Source: an uncultured Alphaproteobacteria bacterium (GTDB lineage: Bacteria > Pseudomonadota > Alphaproteobacteria > Caulobacterales > Caulobacteraceae). Taken from it: a stretch of DNA of 64,000 nucleotides. Below, one piece after another: positions 59,210 to 64,000 of the stretch. Position numbers and translations under genes: made by a program. The notes under the pieces were generated by a model. That model had not been told where the DNA came from, did not search any database, and saw only the letters and a program-made list of their open reading frames with translations. Within the stretch, counting starts at the first letter, position 1, and the number at the start of each line of letters is the position of its first letter. The stretch covers positions 1-64,000 of the forward strand of contig CAIVVM010000020.1 of NCBI GenBank assembly GCA_903909375.1. The letters are read 5' to 3'.

Positions 59210-60677
59210 CGGCGGTAGCGATCTCCGCCGACGTTCGCCAATCCGAGGCGACGGCGGCGTAGAGCTGGATTATGTCCAGGTCATACTGACCCTGAGAGCG
59301 GGCGACGGTCTGCCGTGCCCGGTTCACCAGTTGCTGCACCTCAACCACCTGGCGCAGGCTCGCACCGCCCAGATCATAGGCTGCGTGTGCGGTGCGTAAC
59401 TTGCCTTCTTCGGCTGCCAGCGAACGGCGATCCGCCTCCAGTTCCGCGTGGTCGGAACTCGCTGCGGAGAGTGCGTCGCTGACCTGCACGAACGCTCTGA
59501 GGACGGTCGACTGATATCGCGCCAGAGCGACCCGCGCCTCCGCCTCGGCTGCGCGCTGGCGGGCCTTGAGCGTTCCGCCGTTGAATACCGGCGCCGACAG
59601 GCCTGAGAACAGGTTCCAGCCACTGCCGCTGTAGCCGAACAGCCCCTCGGGTGTGGTCGCCGTCTGGGTCAGGGTCGCGGTCAGGCGGATGTCCGGGTAG
59701 CGGTTGGCCTGGGCGATTCCTATCGCGGCGGTGGCGGCGTGTAGTTCTGCTTCGGCGGCGAGTATGTCGGGTCGAGTACGGACAAGGGCTGACGGCAGGG
59801 CGAGGGGAACGTCGGCCACGGCCTGCGCAGGATCGAGGGCGAAGTCCGGTGGCGTCCATTCTGCCGGGGCGCGTCCGACGAGCAGCGCCAGCTGATGGCG
59901 CGCTGAGGCCAGGTCTTTCTGCAGGCGAGGCAACGACGCCTCGCTGTCAGTCAATTGCCGGTAGATCAGCACCAGATCGGAGAGGGGGACGCCGCCCTCC
60001 GCCTGGGCCGCCCTGACCATCTCGAAGATCCGGCGGTCGTCGGCGATGACGGCCTCGATCGCGGTGATCTGGGCCCGAAGCGCGGCGATGGTCATGGCCT
60101 GACGTGCGACGTTGGCCGTCAGCGTCAACCGGGCGGCGTCGGCCTCATGGCGCGCCACCTCCACCATGGCCCGGGCCTGCTCTGTCGCCCGTTGGCGGGC
60201 GCCGAACAGGTCGAGGTCGTAGTTCACGTTCCCGCCGACCGAAAGCAGCCCGATTGTCGGTGGCGTGAAGCCTGAGAAGCCGAACAGCTTGGAATTGATC
60301 CGGGTCTTCCTGGCGCTGGCATTGAGGTCAGCTTGCAGTCGCTGTTGGCCGCGCGCGGAATCCGCCTCGGCCTGGGCGCGTTCCAGGGCGGCATTGGCTT
60401 CGGCCAGGCCTTGGTTGTTGGCCAGCGCCAACTGCATGACCTCGTCCAATCCGACCAGGCCAAGGGCCCGCCACCAGGGTCCGGCAGGCGAAGCGGCCGC
60501 ATCGAGGCGCACGCCGGGCGGCGTCTCGTCCCCCTTCATGGCGTATCCAGCGGCAGCGGCGGCTTGCGGTGGGGCGGGCGTCTCGAAATTCGGCCCCACG
60601 GTCGTGCAGGCGCCTGTTGCAAGCGCCAGGGCGATCGCCCAAGTCGCGCGAGATTGACCTCTAGGGCGTCCGGGCAT
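59199..60677 (-). CDS. NodT-family outer-membrane efflux lipoprotein
   Basis: A 492-residue outer-membrane factor of tripartite pumps. The signal peptide ends in TGACTT (lipobox with Cys24), then the TolC-like duplicated barrel and helical hairpins (AEANAALERAQAEADSARG, FVQVSDALSAASSDHAELEADRR). GxNVNYDLDLFGARQRATEQA is typical of NodT (read as YDLDLFGARQR). Last gene of the marR-emrA-nodT run; its GTG/ATG region overlaps the emrA stop by 17 nt. Confidence 0.9.
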   Translation of the reverse strand: MPGRPRGQSRATWAIALALATGACTTVGPNFETPAPPQAAAAAGYAMKGDETPPGVRLDAAASPAGPWWRALGLVGLDEVMQLALANNQGLAEANAALERAQAEADSARGQQRLQADLNASARKTRINSKLFGFSGFTPPTIGLLSVGGNVNYDLDLFGARQRATEQARAMVEVARHEADAARLTLTANVARQAMTIAALRAQITAIEAVIADDRRIFEMVRAAQAEGGVPLSDLVLIYRQLTDSEASLPRLQKDLASARHQLALLVGRAPAEWTPPDFALDPAQAVADVPLALPSALVRTRPDILAAEAELHAATAAIGIAQANRYPDIRLTATLTQTATTPEGLFGYSGSGWNLFSGLSAPVFNGGTLKARQRAAEAEARVALARYQSTVLRAFVQVSDALSAASSDHAELEADRRSLAAEEGKLRTAHAAYDLGGASLRQVVEVQQLVNRARQTVARSQGQYDLDIIQLYAAVASDWRTSAEIATAATP

Positions 60678-61716
60678 CAGCGGCCTTCTGCGGCTGAGCG
60701 CGAATGTCCACCTTCACCGTGGCCGAGAGGCCTGCGGCGAGGTCGCGGGTGGGGGTGTCCAGTTCGATCCGAACCGGCAGGCGCTGGGTGACCTTGACCC
60801 AGTTCCCGGTGGCGTTCTGGGCGGGCAGTGCGGAGAAGGCCGCACCGGTGCCGGGTGAGAAACTGGCGACATGACCTCGTAACCCGGCGTCGGGGCGAGC
60901 GTCCACGTTGATCTCTACGGGTTGGCCCACCTTCATTCCGGCCAACTGGTCTTCCTTGAAGTTGGCCTCGATCCAGGGTTTTCCAGACAGCAGCCAGAAT
61001 GCGGTCTGGGAGGCATTGAGATAGGTTCCGACAGGCATCTGCTGAACCCGGGCCACCACACCGTCAGCCGGAGCGGTAACCGTAGCGTCGGATACTGACA
61101 GTTCCGCCCTGTCCAGCTGGGCCCGGGCCTGCATAACCGCCGGCGCGGCGTCGGTAGCCAGGTTCGGATCCCCGCCGAGGCCTGCCAACGCCTGGGCGGC
61201 TGCCTGCTGGGCCGCAGCCAGTTGCCCGCGCGCCAGCGTCGCGGTGTGAACGGCCTGATCCACCTGTAGCTGGGAGATGACCCCCACCCTGAACAGCTTG
61301 CGCAAGCGTTCTGCCTCTCGCTGCGAGAAGGCCAAAGTCTCGCGCGCGGCTTCGACGTTGGCGGCCTGGACCCGGTAGGCGGCGCGCAAGGTGTCCACCT
61401 GCATACGGGCGCCGGCCAGTTGGGCCGCGGCGGCCTGAGCGGCGGCTTGATGATCGCGGACATCCAGCCGGAACAGGACCTGGCCGCGTTTCACGACCTG
61501 GTTCTCCGTCACATAGATCTCGGTCACCCGTCCGCTGATCGAGGGCGCGACCGGCGCCTTGGCGATCTGGACATAGGCGTCGTCGGTTGTCTGGTAGCGA
61601 CCGCTCAGCATGAAGTAGGCGATGACGCCGCCGAGAATCAGCACCGGTCCGGCGATGATCAGCGGCCATCGCCAACGGCGTCGGCGAGGCGGCTCTGTGG
61701 GATTTGTAGCGGTCAT
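60661..61716 (-). CDS. emrA: EmrA/HlyD-family periplasmic adaptor of an efflux pump
   Basis: A 351-residue membrane fusion protein. One N-terminal TM helix (about residues 17-35), a lipoyl half (YVQIAKAPVAPSISGRVTEIYV), a helical hairpin rich in Ala/Gln/Arg, and the second half ATVTAPADGVVARVQQMPVG. It links an inner-membrane MFS pump to the outer-membrane NodT protein. Overlaps the marR stop by 4 nt (ATGA). Confidence 0.92.
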   Translation of the reverse strand: MTATNPTEPPRRRRWRWPLIIAGPVLILGGVIAYFMLSGRYQTTDDAYVQIAKAPVAPSISGRVTEIYVTENQVVKRGQVLFRLDVRDHQAAAQAAAAQLAGARMQVDTLRAAYRVQAANVEAARETLAFSQREAERLRKLFRVGVISQLQVDQAVHTATLARGQLAAAQQAAAQALAGLGGDPNLATDAAPAVMQARAQLDRAELSVSDATVTAPADGVVARVQQMPVGTYLNASQTAFWLLSGKPWIEANFKEDQLAGMKVGQPVEINVDARPDAGLRGHVASFSPGTGAAFSALPAQNATGNWVKVTQRLPVRIELDTPTRDLAAGLSATVKVDIRAQPQKAADARTP

Positions 61717-62204
61717 GATCCGGCCTCTTCGTCCGGTGTTTCGATCTTCATCTCAGCAAGGCGCACACGCACCCGCTCCAGGCTGGTCTGCAGCAATCCC
61801 AGCTCGTGCTCGGACAGATCGCGGAAACAATCGGCCTGCAATTCATCGGACGTTGCGAACATCACCGGGATCAGTTCGCGCGACAGCGGCGTCAGATGCA
61901 CGCGCCATTTTCGGCGATCCGCCGGGTCGGCCCGTCGCTCCACGTGACCGCTTTTCTCCAGCCGGTCGACCGTCTCGCCCAGTGCGACCCTGCTGATTTC
62001 GAGACGCTCGGCCAGCGCCGCCTGGGTCAAGCCGTCCTGACGTGACAGGTAGGCGAGGGCGCGCCAGGTCGCTGTCGTCAGCCCCAGCTTGCGCATCCGG
62101 ACATCAAAGTGGGCCCGGAGCAGGCGCGTGACTTCTGCAAGACCGAACCCGATCTCGTATCGGGCGTTCGGCCCCTCCCGCAGCACGGCTGTCGGCGCGT
62201 CCAT
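61713..62204 (-). CDS. MarR-family transcriptional regulator
   Basis: A 163-residue winged-helix repressor. The recognition region is GLTQAALAERLEISRVALGETVDRLEKSGHVERR (read in pieces GLTQAALAERL and RVALGETVDRLEKSG), followed by the wing DPADRRKWRVHLT. It heads the marR-emrA-nodT operon and is divergent from emrB over a 100-nt gap, a standard layout in which it represses both directions until a drug binds. I could not pick a clear MarR palindrome in the gap. Confidence 0.9.
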   Translation of the reverse strand: MDAPTAVLREGPNARYEIGFGLAEVTRLLRAHFDVRMRKLGLTTATWRALAYLSRQDGLTQAALAERLEISRVALGETVDRLEKSGHVERRADPADRRKWRVHLTPLSRELIPVMFATSDELQADCFRDLSEHELGLLQTSLERVRVRLAEMKIETPDEEAGS

Positions 62205-62304
62205 ATCGATCCGTTTTTCAACTAGACGTCATCGCCTTTGAATGTAATGGACCTTATCGTCAAGTGCCTTCCTAGAGAGGCCGTTTCAGGGTCGAGACCG
62301 GTTC

Positions 62305-63828
62305 GTGGCCACCGCGAAGGACATCAAGAACCGGATTCCCATCACCGGCGCCCTGATGCTGGCGACCTTGATGAACACGCTCGACTCCACCATCGCCAAT
62401 GTCGCCTTGCCGCACATCCAGGGCAGTGTCTCGGCGGCGCAGGACCAGATCACCTGGGTGCTGACCTCCTACATCATCGCCACGGCGATCATGACCCCGC
62501 TGTCCGGCTGGCTTTCGCAGCGGATCGGGCGGAAAAAGATGTTTCTGTACTCGGTCGCCGGCTTCACCCTGGCCTCCGTGCTGTGTGGCACGGCGACCAG
62601 TCTGCCTGAGATCGTGATCTATCGCCTGCTGCAGGGCATCGCGGGCGCCTCGCTGATTCCGCTGTCACAGGCGACCATGCTGGATCTCTACCCCCAGCAC
62701 ATGATCCCCCGGGTTATGAGCCTGTGGAGTGCGGCGATAATTCTCGGGCCAGTGATCGGCCCCAGCCTGGGGGGCTGGCTGACCGAGACCCTGAGCTGGC
62801 GCTGGGTTTTCTACATCAATGTGCCGATCGGCATCCTGGCGTTCCTCGGCATCCAGACCTACATGGACACGGATGAGGGCGGGCGACAGCGGCCCTTCGA
62901 CTTTCTGGGTTTCGGGGCGCTCACCCTGTTTGTCGGCAGCTTCCAGCTGATGCTGGATCGGGGTCCGGGTCAGGACTGGCTGGAGTCCAGCGAGATCATC
63001 CTCACCGCCGCGATCACGGCCGCAGGCCTCTATGTCTTTATCGTCCAAAGCCTGACGTCGAAGAACCCCTTTTTCCATCGAGATCTGGCGCGAGACGCCA
63101 ACTTCGTGGGCTCGGCGGTGTTTGGCTTCTTCATCGGCATCCTGCTGTTCTCCACCACCGCGTTGCTGCCGCTCCTGATGCAGAACCTGATGGGTTACTC
63201 CGCGCTGCAGAGCGGTTGGGCCAGCATGCCGCGCGGCCTGGGTTCGCTGATCGCCTTCCTGGCCGTGCCGTTTCTGGTCTCGCGGTTCGGCGCCAGGCAG
63301 GTGCTGGTCGTAGGCGTCCTCGTTTCGGCCTATTCGCTTTGGGAGATGAGCTATTTCGACCTTAGCATGACGGCTACGCCGATCATGGTCACCGGCTTTG
63401 TCCAGGGGCTGGGCACCGGCCTGATGTTTGCCCCGTTGAGCGCGCTCGGCTACGCCACCCTGAGCCCGGTTCACCGCACCGAGGGCACCATCATCGCCAC
63501 CATGGCCCGGACCCTGGGCTCGAGCGTCGGCATCTCGGTGGTCCAGGCCCTGCTGATCAACAACAGCGCGCTTGCCCACGCCCGTATCACCGAGCGGGTG
63601 GCGATCGGCGATCCCGTTCTGGCCGCCGCCCTGCCGCCCGCCTACAGCCCGGCGACGACGGAAGGCCTGCAGATCCTGAACGCCGAGGTAACCCGGCAGG
63701 GCGCCATGATCGGCTACGACAATCTCTTCAGCTGGATGGCGGTGGCCGCGCTGATCCTGCTACCGATGATCTTTGTGATGCGGGCGACCCCGGCAGCCCC
63801 CAGCCGCGCCGAGCCGCCGGCCGACTGA
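62305..63828 (+). CDS. emrB: DHA2-family MFS multidrug transporter EmrB
   Basis: A 507-residue drug:proton antiporter with about 14 TM helices. LDSTIANVALPHIQGSV (motif D1: LDxTIVNVALP), WLSQRIGRKKMF (motif A), RLLQGIAGASLIP (motif B) and GPVIGPSLGGWLTE (motif C) are present. GTG start at 62305; the upstream frame offers no better start. It should work with the divergently transcribed EmrA and NodT proteins to expel hydrophobic compounds. Confidence 0.93.
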   Translation: MATAKDIKNRIPITGALMLATLMNTLDSTIANVALPHIQGSVSAAQDQITWVLTSYIIATAIMTPLSGWLSQRIGRKKMFLYSVAGFTLASVLCGTATSLPEIVIYRLLQGIAGASLIPLSQATMLDLYPQHMIPRVMSLWSAAIILGPVIGPSLGGWLTETLSWRWVFYINVPIGILAFLGIQTYMDTDEGGRQRPFDFLGFGALTLFVGSFQLMLDRGPGQDWLESSEIILTAAITAAGLYVFIVQSLTSKNPFFHRDLARDANFVGSAVFGFFIGILLFSTTALLPLLMQNLMGYSALQSGWASMPRGLGSLIAFLAVPFLVSRFGARQVLVVGVLVSAYSLWEMSYFDLSMTATPIMVTGFVQGLGTGLMFAPLSALGYATLSPVHRTEGTIIATMARTLGSSVGISVVQALLINNSALAHARITERVAIGDPVLAAALPPAYSPATTEGLQILNAEVTRQGAMIGYDNLFSWMAVAALILLPMIFVMRATPAAPSRAEPPAD

Positions 63829-63842
63829 CCAACGAAGGACCC

Positions 63843-64000
63843 ATGACCTCAACGACCACCCACGCCATGCCCCTCACAGCCGTCTCCCCCGGACGGTGGA
63901 CGACAATCGCCGCGCCGGAATGGAACAATCCCGGCGGTGGGCTGTGGGGCGGTTACGCCATCGGCCTGTTCATCCGGGTGCTGGAGGCCGAGCCCGATGC
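63843..64000 (+). CDS. thioesterase-like protein, N-terminal part (partial)
   Basis: The gene starts at ATG 63843 with AAGGA 4-8 nt upstream, 14 nt after emrB, and leaves the window after 52 codons. The visible NPGGGLWGGYAIGLFIRVLEAEPDA resembles the N-terminal hotdog strand-helix of TesB-like acyl-CoA thioesterases (NPNGGYAxA pattern; read as WNNPGGG and GGYAIGL). Assignment rests on this short stretch. Confidence 0.55.
   Translation, partial: MTSTTTHAMPLTAVSPGRWTTIAAPEWNNPGGGLWGGYAIGLFIRVLEAEPD

Noticed and set aside
62205..62304. MarR operator between marR and emrB
   Set aside because: GACGTC and a weak TTGA-N18-TCAA pair are present, but nothing resembles a convincing MarR palindrome.
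1..64000. CRISPR arrays, tRNA or rRNA genes, prophage
   Set aside because: No regularly spaced direct repeats, no cloverleaf-like gaps and no phage structural or integrase genes were seen.

Overview
The window is high-GC, gene-dense DNA from an alphaproteobacterium, most likely Caulobacterales (a Phenylobacterium- or Caulobacter-like organism). This is inferred from gene content: a split pntAA/pntAB/pntB transhydrogenase next to an aa3-oxidase subunit IV gene, a NodT-type efflux lipoprotein, a PEPxxWA-CTERM protein, DmeF-type cation efflux, and a possible CtrA-like TTAA-N7-TTTAC site. No rRNA, tRNA or CRISPR array was seen. Nearly all of the sequence is protein-coding chromosome, with a few accessory patches.

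Layout. 0-2.3 kb: tail of an IS30-type transposase, then a class A beta-lactamase behind a CDF metal exporter. 2.3-11.7 kb: a CobW-type GTPase with a His-rich loop, divergent from the exporter across a short palindrome; then ExbD, a beta-propeller protein with an unknown partner, a cyclase-fold hydrolase, an M28 peptidase, VanZ, YhhN, nitroreductase, MtgA and a lipoprotein. 11.7-19.4 kb: hybrid histidine kinase, aldo/keto reductase, a HicAB island, an orphan NtrC-type regulator, and a divergent YczE/MocR pair. 19.4-24.7 kb: a PQQ alcohol dehydrogenase, then a tightly packed class IV aminotransferase-like / sulfotransferase-like / M28 peptidase run. 24.8-28.7 kb: the pnt operon, with a complete MntA-HepT toxin-antitoxin pair spliced into it by 4-nt overlaps. 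28.7-36.4 kb: hydrolase, aldolase, signal peptidase, moeA/xdhC, an aldo/keto reductase-like pseudoenzyme, VapBC and gene remnants. 36.4-47.9 kb: oligoendopeptidase, moaC/moaB, acyl-CoA dehydrogenase, PEP-CTERM protein, a tandem-HTH/hydrolase-fold fusion regulator, SDR, and moaE/moaD/moaA with a MobA/MocA-type transferase. 47.9-64 kb: enoyl-CoA hydratase-like protein, serralysin-type RTX protease, serine hydrolase, P450, amidase, alkylsulfatase-like protein, and a MarR-regulated EmrAB/NodT efflux locus.

How the genes fit together. Molybdenum cofactor synthesis is spread over three clusters (moeA with xdhC; moaC-moaB; moaE-moaD-moaA with a nucleotidyltransferase), which implies xanthine-dehydrogenase-family enzymes elsewhere. 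Three unrelated toxin-antitoxin modules (HicAB, MntA-HepT, VapBC) lie within about 21 kb. Several genes keep a known fold but have lost catalytic residues: the class IV aminotransferase, the aldo/keto reductase, the hydrolase domain of the LuxR-type fusion, and the alkylsulfatase. Remnants of four further genes show local decay. The two most unusual loci are the toxin-antitoxin pair embedded inside the pnt operon and the regulator with two HTH domains fused to a hydrolase fold that lacks Ser and His.
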